This document shows, piece after piece, positions 1 through 8,104 of a stretch of 64,000 bases of DNA. Position 1 is the stretch's first letter, and every line of letters starts with the position of its first letter. Origin of the DNA: JABDIP01 sp965237625 (GTDB lineage Bacteria; Pseudomonadota; Alphaproteobacteria; DSM-16000; Inquilinaceae); the NCBI GenBank assembly GCA_965237625.1, contig CBDEGD010000012.1:194895-258894 (forward strand), in the 5' to 3' direction. A program made the translations under genes and the position numbers. The notes under the pieces are model-generated. The model was not told where the DNA came from and searched no databases. It saw only the letters and a list, made by a program, of their open reading frames with translations.

Positions 1-665
1 TCTTTCTGCCGCCTTGGATCGGTCAGCGGTTTGCCGTCGCGGCCGACCATCCATCCTTCGGGCATGGTCTCGCCGCGCTGCGCCAGTGTCTTGATCTTGC
101 CGGCGGCCGCTACGGTCGTCGCCATGTCCAGGACCAGCGGCGGCTCCTCGCCGGCGGGCACGGCGATGGCGATCGGATTGGTGCCCAGCAGCAGCTCGGT
201 CCCGCCCCAGGGCGGCACATGGTTGGCGCTGCCCACCGCGCCATAAAGGCCGATCATTTCGCGTTCGATCGGCATCCCGACATACAGGGATGCCGGGCCG
301 GCATGATTGCCGTTGCGGATGCCGACCCAGCCGATGCCGTGCTGCGCCGCCTTTTCCATCGCCAGCTCGGTGGCGAACAGCATGGCCAGATGGCCGAGGC
401 CGTTATCGCCATCGACCACCGCCGTCGCCCCATTGTCGACGGCAACGGAGATGTTCGGCGTCGCATTGGTGCCGCCGTCGCGCAGGCGGGCGCTGTATTG
501 CTTCAGGCGAAAGATGCCATGGGTGTCGTGGCCATGAAGATCGGCCTTGACCATCAGGCCGGCGACAATTCCGGCATCGCGCACGGGCACGCCGAGCGCG
601 ACGAAGGCGTCTATCAGAAACCGCTCGACATCCCCGGCCGCGAAACGAGAGGTCTCAGCGCTCAA
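1..665 (-). CDS. Ldh-family (malate/L-lactate/sulfolactate-type) NAD(P) dehydrogenase, 3' end outside window
   Basis: Read from the sequence by hand, because the gene runs off the left edge. The protein opens LSAETSRFAAGDVERFLIDA and continues through ADLHGHDTHGIFRLKQY and NGNHAGPASLYVG, which are hallmark blocks of the Ldh_2 family of 2-hydroxyacid dehydrogenases; NGNHAG carries the catalytic His. The visible part (about 221 residues) ends in PEGWMVGRDGKPLTDP. I chose a TTG start because no in-frame ATG lies between the upstream permease stop and the conserved N-terminus. It is the last visible gene of the minus-strand operon with an SsuABC/TauABC-like importer and an FAH-family hydrolase, so it probably oxidises or reduces the imported acid or a product of it. 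Family members act on malate, L-lactate, sulfolactate and ureidoglycolate; the substrate here is not determined. Confidence 0.85.
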   Translation of the reverse strand, partial: MSAETSRFAAGDVERFLIDAFVALGVPVRDAGIVAGLMVKADLHGHDTHGIFRLKQYSARLRDGGTNATPNISVAVDNGATAVVDGDNGLGHLAMLFATELAMEKAAQHGIGWVGIRNGNHAGPASLYVGMPIEREMIGLYGAVGSANHVPPWGGTELLLGTNPIAIAVPAGEEPPLVLDMATTVAAAGKIKTLAQRGETMPEGWMVGRDGKPLTDPRRQK

Positions 666-689
666 CTCCAGCCCCCATTCCGACCGGCA

Positions 690-1445
690 TCAGATGCGTG
701 AGCCGGCATAGTATTCGACCCGGTGCTCCAGCCAGCCGATCAAGGAGGACAGGCCGAGCGCGAAGACGAACAGGATCAGCGTCAGGGCCCAGAATTCCTC
801 CATCTGGAAGTTCCGCGAGAAGGTCTGGAACATCCGGCCGAGTCCGACGATGGAGACCAGCAACTGGCCGATCACCACGCCCTTGACGGCCCGGATCAGC
901 CCCATGCGGATGCCGGCGAGGATTTCCGGCATGGCGGCCCAGAACAGCACCTTGGTCAGCAATTGCCATCTCGTGGCGCCGAACGAATTGCCCATCTCGG
1001 AAAGGGACGGGCTGATATGGCGAACGCCGGCATAGGTATCCAGGGCGATGATCCAGATGGCGAACAGCACGACGGTGACGATGATCGTCGTGGTGCCCAG
1101 GCCGAACAGTAGCATCAGCACCGGCACCAGCGACGACAGCGGGGCGCTGGCGAAGATATTGACCCACATACCGAGCACCTTGTTGGCCACTTCGATGCGG
1201 CCCATGGCGAAGCCGATGATGACCCCGCCGACGATCGCGATGACCATGCCGATGGTGAAGGTCTCAAGCGATATCAGCGCCGCCGCCTGGAAGTCGTTGC
1301 GCAGCGCCACATGGGCCAGTTCGGCCAACACGGCGGAGAGCGGCGGGAAGATGAACACCAGATCGAGTTGACCGACGATCTCCCAGATCGCGGCCCAGAT
1401 CAGCAGGGAAAAGACAGCGGGTATTCGGCGTCCGAAAAGGGTCAT
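690..1445 (-). CDS. ABC transporter permease (SsuC/TauC type)
   Basis: A 251-residue inner-membrane protein with about six hydrophobic segments. The EAA-type cytoplasmic loop is visible around MGNSFGATRWQLLTKV followed by MPEILAGIRMG, as in BPD_transp_1 permeases of the nitrate/sulfonate/taurine family. It lies 9 nt after the ATPase gene in the same operon and is followed by the Ldh-type dehydrogenase. It is the second of two permease genes in this operon, so the importer is probably heterodimeric. The imported compound is unknown. Confidence 0.92.
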   Translation of the reverse strand: MTLFGRRIPAVFSLLIWAAIWEIVGQLDLVFIFPPLSAVLAELAHVALRNDFQAAALISLETFTIGMVIAIVGGVIIGFAMGRIEVANKVLGMWVNIFASAPLSSLVPVLMLLFGLGTTTIIVTVVLFAIWIIALDTYAGVRHISPSLSEMGNSFGATRWQLLTKVLFWAAMPEILAGIRMGLIRAVKGVVIGQLLVSIVGLGRMFQTFSRNFQMEEFWALTLILFVFALGLSSLIGWLEHRVEYYAGSRI

Positions 1446-1454
1446 CGGTCCGGC

Positions 1455-2261
1455 CTAATCCAGATACTTGCGCAGGTTCTGCCAAATCTCCTCGACGGTA
1501 TCGAGATAGACCTTGTCCCGCCGGATATCGTCGGGGCTCACGTCGCGGCTGATCTCCGGCCGGATTATCTGCTGAATGCGCCCCGGTCTGGGCGACAGCA
1601 GAACGATCCGGTCCGAGACGTAGACCGCCTCTTCGATGGAGTGGGTGACGAAGATGACGGTTTTCTTCTCGATCGCCAGAAGACGGAGCAAATCCTCCTG
1701 GAATTTGCGCCGCGTCTGTTCGTCGACGGCGGAGAACGGCTCGTCCATCATCAGCACGTCGGCATCGACCGCCAGGGCCCGGGCGAGGCCAACCCGCTGG
1801 CGCATTCCGCCGGACAATTCGTGCGGATATTTGTCCTCGAAGCCGGACAACCCGACCTCGTTGATATAGTGACGGGCCTTCTCTTCACGCTCCACACGCG
1901 CATCGCCGCGCAGCTCAAGCCCGAACCCCACATTGCGCAGCACGCTCGCCCAGGGCAGCAGCGCGAAATCCTGGAATACGAAGGCGCGCTCGGGTCCGGG
2001 GCCGGTGACCGCCTTGCCCTTGACCAAGATCTCGCCCGCGCTGGGCTCCAGCAGCCCGGCGATGATCTTCAGCAAAGTGGTCTTGCCGCAGCCGCTCGGC
2101 CCCAGCAGGGTCGTCATCTGGCCGGTCGGGAACCCCAGGTTGATAGCGTCGAGGGCGTGCACATCGCTGCCGTAGAATTTGGTGATGTCGCGCACCTGGA
2201 CGATGTTCTCGGCGGCTTCCTCCGCGCCGTGCCCCGGGGCGGTTTCCATGGCGAGTGTCAT
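1455..2261 (-). CDS. ABC transporter ATP-binding protein (SsuB/TauB type)
   Basis: A 268-residue ATPase with all canonical motifs: Walker A GPSGCGKTT, signature LSGGMRQRVGLARAL, Walker B VLMMDEPFSAVD, and the H-loop FVTHSIEEA. Family resemblance is to the nitrate/sulfonate/bicarbonate group (SsuB, TauB). Its start overlaps the end of the upstream permease gene by 4 nt (ATGA), which implies translational coupling. With the two flanking permeases and the binding protein at 3141-4145 it forms a complete importer that sits between an FAH-family hydrolase and an Ldh-family dehydrogenase. Confidence 0.94.
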   Translation of the reverse strand: MTLAMETAPGHGAEEAAENIVQVRDITKFYGSDVHALDAINLGFPTGQMTTLLGPSGCGKTTLLKIIAGLLEPSAGEILVKGKAVTGPGPERAFVFQDFALLPWASVLRNVGFGLELRGDARVEREEKARHYINEVGLSGFEDKYPHELSGGMRQRVGLARALAVDADVLMMDEPFSAVDEQTRRKFQEDLLRLLAIEKKTVIFVTHSIEEAVYVSDRIVLLSPRPGRIQQIIRPEISRDVSPDDIRRDKVYLDTVEEIWQNLRKYLD

Positions 2262-3064
2262 GTCCGGCTCTTCTTTTTTTCAGGTCGGAAGTACTTGATT
2301 TCGGCTTTCTCCAGCAGCCCGACGGTCAGGGCGGAGAACACGATGATCGAGAAGATCGCCGCATACATCTCGGCATATTCCGCCACCGAGCGGTGATAAG
2401 TGATCAGATCGCCGACGCCGGTCGGGGTGATCAGCAATTCGGCCAGGATGACGCCGATGAACCCGGCAGCGACGCCGAGCCGCAAGCCGGCGAAGATCAC
2501 CGGGCTGGCGTTCGGAATGATCACCTTCCAGATCTGCTGAAATCGCGAGCCCTGGAATGACTGGCACATCTGGATCAGGGTCGGGCTGGCATTGCGGACC
2601 GCCTTGTAGGCGTTGAGGACGATGATCGGCGCGGCAAGGATGATCACCGCGACCACTTTCGCCGTCATGCCGATGCCGTACACGAAGGTGATCAACGGGA
2701 TCAGCGCTGCCACCGGTGCGGCCTGAAGAACCACGAAGATCGGTTCCCAGAACCACTGGAATTTGCGGTTCAGGCCCATGCTGACGCCGAGCACAACGCC
2801 GAAGCCGCCGGAGATCCCGACGCCGATGATCAGCGGCTTGAGGGTGTCCGCATAGGCCAGGATCATGCGGCCGTCCAAGATCATCTCGATCAGCGCGCGC
2901 ATGGTGTCGGTGAAGGTTGGAAATGCAACGCTGATGGGGATGATGCCGCCGATCTGCCACAGCGCGAATACCGCCAAGATCGATAGCAGCCGGTACAGCA
3001 CGTCTCGGGATACGCCGAACATCGTCGTCGCCGGCTCGACCAGAACCGTCGTCATGGTCTGCAT
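2258..3064 (-). CDS. ABC transporter permease (SsuC/TauC type)
   Basis: A 268-residue polytopic membrane protein with a BPD_transp_1 EAA loop around MCQSFQGSRFQQIWKVIIP and a following FAGLRLGVA. It is the first permease of the operon, separated from the binding-protein gene by 76 nt that contain a strong GC hairpin. The 3' end overlaps the ATPase start by 4 nt. The two permeases of this operon are clearly different proteins rather than duplicates. Confidence 0.92.
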   Translation of the reverse strand: MQTMTTVLVEPATTMFGVSRDVLYRLLSILAVFALWQIGGIIPISVAFPTFTDTMRALIEMILDGRMILAYADTLKPLIIGVGISGGFGVVLGVSMGLNRKFQWFWEPIFVVLQAAPVAALIPLITFVYGIGMTAKVVAVIILAAPIIVLNAYKAVRNASPTLIQMCQSFQGSRFQQIWKVIIPNASPVIFAGLRLGVAAGFIGVILAELLITPTGVGDLITYHRSVAEYAEMYAAIFSIIVFSALTVGLLEKAEIKYFRPEKKKSRT

Positions 3065-3102
3065 GGTTCGCTACCCATCAACAGGGATGAGTCCAAGGCG
3101 TG

Positions 3103-3133
3103 GCCGGCCCCCGTCGCGGCGACGGAGGCCGGC
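3103..3133 (-). promoter_or_regulatory. Intercistronic GC hairpin after the binding-protein gene
   Basis: Read on the minus strand, a 7-bp GCCGGCC arm encloses an inner CCGTCGC/GCGACGG arm with single mismatched bases, giving a strong hairpin without a U-tract. It lies just downstream of the solute-binding-protein gene and before the first permease gene. Such hairpins commonly protect the binding-protein mRNA and lower distal expression; that role is inferred here. Confidence 0.5.
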
Positions 3134-3140
3134 ACAGGCC

Positions 3141-4145
3141 TTAGATCCGGCCGACGCGGTCCAACACCGTGTTCAGCGGGTCGAGATACCAGAAATCCTC
3201 CACCTTCAAGGCGCCTGGATCACCCTCCAGGGTTCCCGACGAGGAGTAGAACTCGAAGTCCTGGCGGACCGAGTCCACGCCGCCGCCATTGTTGGGGTAG
3301 AGATCGATGCTCACGCCCTGGGTGAAGGATGGCAGGATGTCGGCGACGTCCTCCTGCTCCAGATCCGGCATGACGTTGTACTGGTCGCGCAATGCGATGA
3401 CGGCGTTCGGATCCTCGTTGATCTCCCGCCAGACGCCGAGCAGCTCTTCCAGCAGGATATCGACGGCTTCGCTTTCCTGCTCGAGCCACTCGGTATTCGC
3501 ATAGAGCGCTTCGTCGCTCGCCTCGATCGGAGGCAGCGGCAGGGCCAGGAACTTGCCCGGCGCCTCGCGCTGCAGGAGCTGCAACCGCTCGAAATCGACG
3601 ATCGACGCATTCAGGCGTCCCTGCAGCAACGCGCCGGCCCGCACCGCGGAACCCGGCACATAGCTGATCGAGTTGTATTCGACGCCATGTTCCGTCGCCA
3701 TCAGGTTCATGATCGCCTCGGTTCCGGAACCGCGGCCATGCACCGCCACATCCGCCCCGTCGAGATCCTCCCAGGACTGATACACCTCGGAGTTGACGAT
3801 CGGATAGAACCGGAGCTGCGAGAGCTGGTAGAACATGCGGATCGGCGCATTGACCTTCTGGATCAGCGCATAGGGCGTGCCGACACCGATATCGGCCTGT
3901 CCGCCGACGATCGCCTGGGCGGCGATGTCCTCCGATTGCAGATAGCTCACCTCAACCTGGACGCCGCGCGCTTCGGCCCGGGCAACGGCGGCCATGAAAT
4001 TGGCCATGTCGGGACCGGGAATGTCGCCAAAGGCGACGTGCATCGAGCCCTTATCCTGTGCGCCGGCCGGAATGGCCGCTAAACCGACCATGGCAACCAT
4101 GGCGGCTGCCGTGCAGATCATATTGAACGCCTTGCGTATCGTCAT
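3141..4145 (-). CDS. ABC transporter substrate-binding protein (SsuA/NMT1-like)
   Basis: A 334-residue periplasmic binding protein. The start at 4145 is preceded by an AGGAGGAAAAC ribosome site; a longer upstream reading frame is not needed. The N-terminus MTIRKAFNMICTAA begins a Sec signal peptide ending near AGAQ. The mature part (GSMHVAFGDIPGPDMANFM, then SEDIAAQAIVGGQADIGVG) matches the aliphatic-sulfonate/nitrate/taurine group of binding proteins with the NMT1/SsuA fold. It is the second gene of the operon, between the FAH hydrolase and the first permease. The ligand cannot be read from the sequence. Confidence 0.9.
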   Translation of the reverse strand: MTIRKAFNMICTAAAMVAMVGLAAIPAGAQDKGSMHVAFGDIPGPDMANFMAAVARAEARGVQVEVSYLQSEDIAAQAIVGGQADIGVGTPYALIQKVNAPIRMFYQLSQLRFYPIVNSEVYQSWEDLDGADVAVHGRGSGTEAIMNLMATEHGVEYNSISYVPGSAVRAGALLQGRLNASIVDFERLQLLQREAPGKFLALPLPPIEASDEALYANTEWLEQESEAVDILLEELLGVWREINEDPNAVIALRDQYNVMPDLEQEDVADILPSFTQGVSIDLYPNNGGGVDSVRQDFEFYSSSGTLEGDPGALKVEDFWYLDPLNTVLDRVGRI

Positions 4146-4227
4146 GTTTTCCTCCTGTTGCCTCTTATTGTTTCGGCGGCGCCCCGGACCCACCCTCCCG
4201 GTTCCGGTGCGCCACCGAATAGGCGGA

Positions 4228-5211
4228 TCATCGTCCGCCTTCTTCACTCATCGTCACGTCCGCCATCACGTTGCTCAGCTCGCCGATGCCTTCGATCTCG
4301 CAGGTCACCCGGTCGCCATGGCGTAAAAAGTTCGGCGGATCCATGGCGTAACCGACACCCGAAGGCGTTCCGGTCGCCAGCACGTCGCCGGGCTCCAGCG
4401 TCATGCCCTCCGAGAGTGATTCCACCAGCGTCGGGACCGAAAAGATCATGTCCCCAGTATTGCCGTCCTGTCGAAGTTCGTCATTGACCCGTGTGCGGAT
4501 CGCCAGATCGTCATAGGCGGGTAGCTCATCCAGCGTGACGATGCACGGCCCCATCGGGCAGAACGTATCCTGCCCCTTGCCCTTCAAGAATTGCCCGCCA
4601 TGCCGCCGCTGCAGGTCTCGCGCCGTGACGTCGTTGATGATGGTCAGCCCGAAGATGTGCTCATTGGCGCGTTCGGCCGGAATATTGCGCCCCCGCTTGC
4701 CGAACACCACGCCCAGCTCGACCTCGTAATCGATCTTGTCCGATACCGCGGGATCCAGCCGGATCGAGGCGTTCGGGCCGATCACGGCGGTCGGCGGCTT
4801 GGAGAAGAAGACCGGGTATTGCGGCGTCTTGTCCGCGACCTGTTGCGCCCGGCTCGATTCCGTGACGTGGGCGCGATAGTTGCTTCCGACGCAGAATACG
4901 TTTTTCCGGGGCCGATGCAGCGGCGCCAAGAGCGCTACGGAGTCATTGGAGATCCGGGCGGAGTCGAACATCGCGTCTTCCGCGGAATCCCGGATCAGCC
5001 GGGCGCCTTCGAGGAATTGTTCGCCAAGCGCGATGAACCCGGTCAGATCATCGGGAATTGCCGGCTCCGAGCCGAACTGGCCGAGAACCGACAATCGTCC
5101 ATCGATGGCGCACTGCAATGCCCGCCTCAGATCCACGATGCAGCCCGGCAACAAAAGCCCCGGCCGCGCCTCTCCATTGGCCTGATCGGTCTGAAAGGTG
5201 ACAAACCGCAT
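4228..5211 (-). CDS. Fumarylacetoacetate hydrolase (FAH) family protein
   Basis: A 327-residue cytosolic enzyme. Conserved FAH motifs are visible: FCVGSNYRAHVTES, the metal-binding YEVELGVVFGKRGRNIP, GLTIINDVTARDLQRRHGG, and GDVLATGTPSGVGYAM. Members hydrolyse or decarboxylate beta-diketo and 2-keto acids using a divalent metal. It is the first gene of the minus-strand operon with the ABC importer and the Ldh-type dehydrogenase, directly opposite the GntR regulator. It therefore probably acts on the catabolised import substrate. A weak GGAG ribosome site precedes the ATG. Confidence 0.92.
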   Translation of the reverse strand: MRFVTFQTDQANGEARPGLLLPGCIVDLRRALQCAIDGRLSVLGQFGSEPAIPDDLTGFIALGEQFLEGARLIRDSAEDAMFDSARISNDSVALLAPLHRPRKNVFCVGSNYRAHVTESSRAQQVADKTPQYPVFFSKPPTAVIGPNASIRLDPAVSDKIDYEVELGVVFGKRGRNIPAERANEHIFGLTIINDVTARDLQRRHGGQFLKGKGQDTFCPMGPCIVTLDELPAYDDLAIRTRVNDELRQDGNTGDMIFSVPTLVESLSEGMTLEPGDVLATGTPSGVGYAMDPPNFLRHGDRVTCEIEGIGELSNVMADVTMSEEGGR

Positions 5212-5526
5212 CTAACGTCACTCCGCCGGTGACGGCCAAAACCGTCCGTCGGCGCGCCGCGCGGCCTCTCCGGCAATCCTGAAATTGTTCAAGTCGGCTA
5301 GTGCCAACGATCCCCCCTCGCGGATCACGACTTGCTGTCGTTTGACCGCCATCCCGGGCCGGAAACCGGCTTACACCATTTTCCAACCAATGCCCGAATG
5401 GTAGAATATGGTTGAACATTGAGTCAATGCGCCATCTTGTACGAATGGCGGCAAGCATACTTGACTGCGCCGATCTTTCGGCCAATCATTGCGCAAACCA
5501 ATATGCCGATTGGTTGGAGCGAATGA
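5212..5526. promoter_or_regulatory. Divergent promoter region between the FAH/ABC operon and the GntR gene
   Basis: A 315-nt gene-free interval carrying the regulatory signals of both transcription units. It contains the perfect palindrome listed separately at 5496-5515. A related AACCAAT half-site is at 5385-5391, followed by AATGG, nearer the operon. No further open frame with a ribosome site was seen. Confidence 0.6.
5496..5515. promoter_or_regulatory. Probable GntR/FCD operator, AACCAAT-N6-ATTGGTT
   Basis: A perfect 7-bp inverted repeat with a 6-nt spacer lies 11 nt before the GntR start codon. FCD-type GntR regulators typically bind short palindromes in their own divergent promoter, so this is the best operator candidate. 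A second partial copy at 5385-5391 shares AACCAAT. Assignment is by position and symmetry only. Confidence 0.6.
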
Positions 5527-6219
5527 ATGTCTACGACCGAGAATGAAGGCCAAAGCGCCCTGACGCAGCTGCGCGCCTTCCTGGCTCAACATGAGCTGGG
5601 GATGAACGACCGGCTTCCGCCGGAGCGCGAGCTGTGCAGCAAGTTGGGCGTGACCCGCACGGCATTGCGGAATGCCCTGGCGACGCTGGAGGCGGAGGGC
5701 CAGCTTTGGCGCCGGGTCGGCAAAGGGACGTTCGTCGGCGCCCAGCCGATCGACGATTTCTCGGACATCGCCAAGATTACCAGCCGGACCAATCCGGCCG
5801 AGGTGATGAGCGCTCGCCGTCTGATCGAGACCGAGTTGGCGCGCGTCGCAGCGCTCAACGCGACCGCCGCCGACATCGAGGAAATGCGCGTCTGCCTGGC
5901 GAAGAGCAAGGCGGCCGCGAATTGGCGGCAATACGAAAGCTGGGACAACCGGTTGCACCGGGTCGTCGCCCAGGCGACCGGCAGCACCCTGCTCCTGGCC
6001 CTGTTCGACACCCTGAACGCGGTGCGCCGCGCCGTTGTCTGGGGCCGGCTGCGGCCGAACAAGCCGAAGCCCGCGGTAAACCACCACAGCTTCACGGAAC
6101 ATGCCGAAATCGTCACCGCGATCGCCGAGCGCGACCGGGATCGCGCCGCCGCCGCGATGGGCCGGCATCTTGAATCGGTCGAGCGCAACCTGCTGCGGCC
6201 AAGAGCGGCGGCGGAGTGA
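5527..6219 (+). CDS. GntR family transcriptional regulator with FCD domain
   Basis: A 230-residue regulator. Residues about 10-75 form a winged helix-turn-helix (RLPPERELCSKLGVTRTALR, then LWRRVGKGTFVG). Residues about 85-225 form an FCD ligand domain with likely metal ligands D140 and H144 (WDNRLHRVVA), H192 (TEHAEIVTAI) and H214 (MGRHLESVE). It is divergent from the FAH/ABC/Ldh operon, with a palindrome between them, so it is most likely the local repressor responding to an organic acid. FCD regulators usually sense carboxylates. Confidence 0.93.
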   Translation: MSTTENEGQSALTQLRAFLAQHELGMNDRLPPERELCSKLGVTRTALRNALATLEAEGQLWRRVGKGTFVGAQPIDDFSDIAKITSRTNPAEVMSARRLIETELARVAALNATAADIEEMRVCLAKSKAAANWRQYESWDNRLHRVVAQATGSTLLLALFDTLNAVRRAVVWGRLRPNKPKPAVNHHSFTEHAEIVTAIAERDRDRAAAAMGRHLESVERNLLRPRAAAE

Positions 6220-6357
6220 CCGGGCCGGGCCCAAAGCGGCGCGAAGGCAATCGCTGCTGACACGATGCTGTCAGTAGGGCCTTTCTATAGTCCCGGTTCC
6301 ACAACCCGGACCCGCCGCGCGGGGCCGCGTCATCATCGTTCAAAGCGAGGACCGAGA

Positions 6358-6723
6358 ATGGGCAATCCCTTTATCTATGTCGAACTGCACGCGACCGATC
6401 CGAAGAAGGCGCAGGATTTCTATGGCGCCATGTTCGATTGGGAGTTCGAGGCGATGGAAACGCCGATGGGTCCCTATACCTTCATCAAGCCGGGCGACGG
6501 CACCCCCGGTGGGCTGGCTACCCTGGACCCGACAAAGGGAACGTCGCATTGGCTTTCCTATATCACCGTCGACGACATCGACGCGGCCACCGAGAAGGCA
6601 CGGGGTCTGGGCGCGGAGCTGCTGCAGGGCAAGACCCAGGTGCCGAGCATGGGCTGGTTCACGGTGCTTGCGGACCCGGTCGGCGCCAAGATCGCGCTGT
6701 GGCAGTCGGCCCCGGAATCATAG
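6358..6723 (+). CDS. VOC family protein (glyoxalase/bleomycin-resistance fold)
   Basis: A 121-residue single-module VOC protein that begins MGNPFIYVELHATDPKKAQD and ends with PVGAKIALWQS. The FYGAMFDWEFEAM and PMGPYTFIKPG segments are typical of small uncharacterised VOC proteins. An in-frame longer start exists at 6265, but the ATG at 6358 has a GCGAGGACCGAGA leader and matches the family N-terminus. No catalytic assignment is possible. It stands alone, followed by a palindromic repeat and the IS110 element. Confidence 0.88.
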   Translation: MGNPFIYVELHATDPKKAQDFYGAMFDWEFEAMETPMGPYTFIKPGDGTPGGLATLDPTKGTSHWLSYITVDDIDAATEKARGLGAELLQGKTQVPSMGWFTVLADPVGAKIALWQSAPES

Positions 6724-6751
6724 GCGATCTTCGATCAGGTTTCCGTAGCCC

Positions 6752-6786
6752 CTCACCCTCCCGCGGCAAAGCCGCGGGAGGGTGAG
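6752..6786. repeat. REP-like palindrome abutting the IS110 element
   Basis: A perfect 16-bp inverted repeat (CTCACCCTCCCGCGGC) with an AAA loop. The CTCACCCTCCC wording recurs in more elaborate form at 17929-18066 and loosely at 29668-29790, so it belongs to a dispersed palindrome family. It ends 15 bp past the transposase stop codon. Confidence 0.8.
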
Positions 6787-6801
6787 CATCTGTGTTTGGT
6801 G

Positions 6802-7773
6802 TCAAGCGGCATGATTGACCCAGAGCCTGTCATCTTTGAGCAGAGTGTTTGCGAGGACGACGAGCTTACGCATGACGGCGGTGAGGGCGACCTTTGGTTT
6901 TTTTCCGTTGCCGCGCAGTCGTTTGTAGAAGACGGCGAGGTCGGGATTGTGGCGCGCGGCGGAGAGTGCGGCCCAGTAGAGGGCACGGCGCGGCTGGGCG
7001 CGGCCTCCCTTGATATGGCGCGGTCGCTCTGTGTTGCCGCTGTCGTCGGCGAAAGGCGCCAGTCCGGCCAAGCAGGCGATGGCGTGTCGGTCGAGATAGC
7101 CAAGTTCGGGCAGGTCGGCGATGAGAGCTGCGGCGACGGCGGGGCCGACGCTGGGGATCGAGACGAGGATGGTGTAGCGCCGGGCGAGGGAGGTATCGGT
7201 GGCGATGTGACTGTCGATCTGCGTGGCCAGACGCTTGATGTGGCTGTCGAGGCTTTTGAGCCGGCGTGCGAGCTCGCGCTTGAGGAAGCTCGTCTGGCTT
7301 GCCCCCAGCCGGTTGGCCAGCGCCGTGCGTTCAGCTGTCGCGGCATTGCGCGCATGGACCAGCTCTTGCAGCGCCTCGAGTGCCTCGGGCGCCGGCGGCC
7401 TGGCCTGTGGTGCCAGCGCGTCGCCGAGGATCGCCAGCATCCTGGCATCGACACGGTCGGTCTTGGCGCGCGTGCCCAGGGCTTCGGCGAACAGGCGCGA
7501 GCGCAGCGGGTTGACGACGGCCACGGCGAGGCCCGACTGGCTGAGCGTGCGGTGCGCCAGGCGGTGATATTTGGCTGTCGCCTCCATGACGACGAGCGCG
7601 ACCTGGTGCCGGGCCAGCTCTCGTCTGAGACGCTTGATGCCGTCGCGGTTGTTGGCGACAGCGAGATCTCGGTCGAGCGGGTGGAGATGGACGTCGAGAC
7701 GGTCTTTACAGACGTCGATGCCGACATACACTGTTTGTGCGTTTCGTGCTTCCGGCTGGATCTGGCCTTGCAT
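6802..7773 (-). CDS. IS110 family transposase
   Basis: A 323-residue recombinase of normal IS110 length. The N-terminal RuvC-like DEDD catalytic residues are visible in VYVGIDVCKDRLDVHL, VVMEATAKYHR and KTDRVDARMLA. The C-terminal Tnp_20 domain carries IPSVGPAVAAALIADLPE and the catalytic-serine block DDSGNTERPRHIKGGR. The reading frame extends further upstream, but the ATG at 7773 has a GGGAG site 10 nt before it, and the upstream part is the structured leader. The gene looks intact. Known members use a bridge RNA from the element's non-coding end to choose target and donor sites. Confidence 0.93.
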   Translation of the reverse strand: MQGQIQPEARNAQTVYVGIDVCKDRLDVHLHPLDRDLAVANNRDGIKRLRRELARHQVALVVMEATAKYHRLAHRTLSQSGLAVAVVNPLRSRLFAEALGTRAKTDRVDARMLAILGDALAPQARPPAPEALEALQELVHARNAATAERTALANRLGASQTSFLKRELARRLKSLDSHIKRLATQIDSHIATDTSLARRYTILVSIPSVGPAVAAALIADLPELGYLDRHAIACLAGLAPFADDSGNTERPRHIKGGRAQPRRALYWAALSAARHNPDLAVFYKRLRGNGKKPKVALTAVMRKLVVLANTLLKDDRLWVNHAA

Positions 7774-7814
7774 GCGGGTCTGGCTCCCTATCATCTGTTC
7801 AGGACAAGCACGAA

Positions 7815-7907
7815 GGACCGGCGGACCAAGCTCACCCACGGTTCTGATCCAAGGGGGATACGGTCCCGCCGGTCCGGCCCAGCCCGAGCGGCCGCTCGGG
7901 CTGGGCC
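7815..7907 (-). ncRNA. Candidate IS110 bridge RNA: two adjoining hairpins
   Basis: On the minus strand, a 32-nt perfect palindrome (7876-7907, outer arm GGCCCAGCCCGAGCGG) directly adjoins a second hairpin. The second is formed by GGACCGGCGGGACC (7862-7875) and GGTCCGCCGGTCC (7815-7827), pairing over 13 bp with one bulged G around a 34-nt loop. The structure lies between the transposase start and the element's left end, exactly where IS110-group elements encode their bridge RNA. RNA identity is inferred from place and fold. Confidence 0.5.
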
Positions 7908-8104
7908 AGCGCAAATCATCACAGTTTCGCGCCTAAACGAACATGCAAGGGGGAGCGCTGAACTCTCCGAAATGTACCGGCACCCGATCCGGCACCGGAT
8001 ATTCATCCGCGACACGGTGGAACCCGGCCACCGCAAGTAACGGGTCGTTATCCCCCTCGCCACCACCTACCCTGCAGCAGCCGGTGAAAACAGGGAGTCC
8101 AGGC

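Larger units (their letters stand above)
6787..7930 (-). mobile_element. IS110-family insertion sequence (ends approximate)
   Basis: The element contains an intact IS110-type transposase gene plus about 150 bp of structured non-coding DNA upstream of it. IS110 elements lack clear terminal inverted repeats, so the boundaries given are estimates: the right end next to the palindrome at 6752-6786, and the left end somewhere past the hairpins at 7815-7907. Only one copy is present in the window. Confidence 0.7.

Noticed and set aside
1311..2396. 361-codon plus-strand frame
   Set aside because: Antisense to the ABC ATPase, which has all nucleotide-binding motifs; no motifs in this frame.
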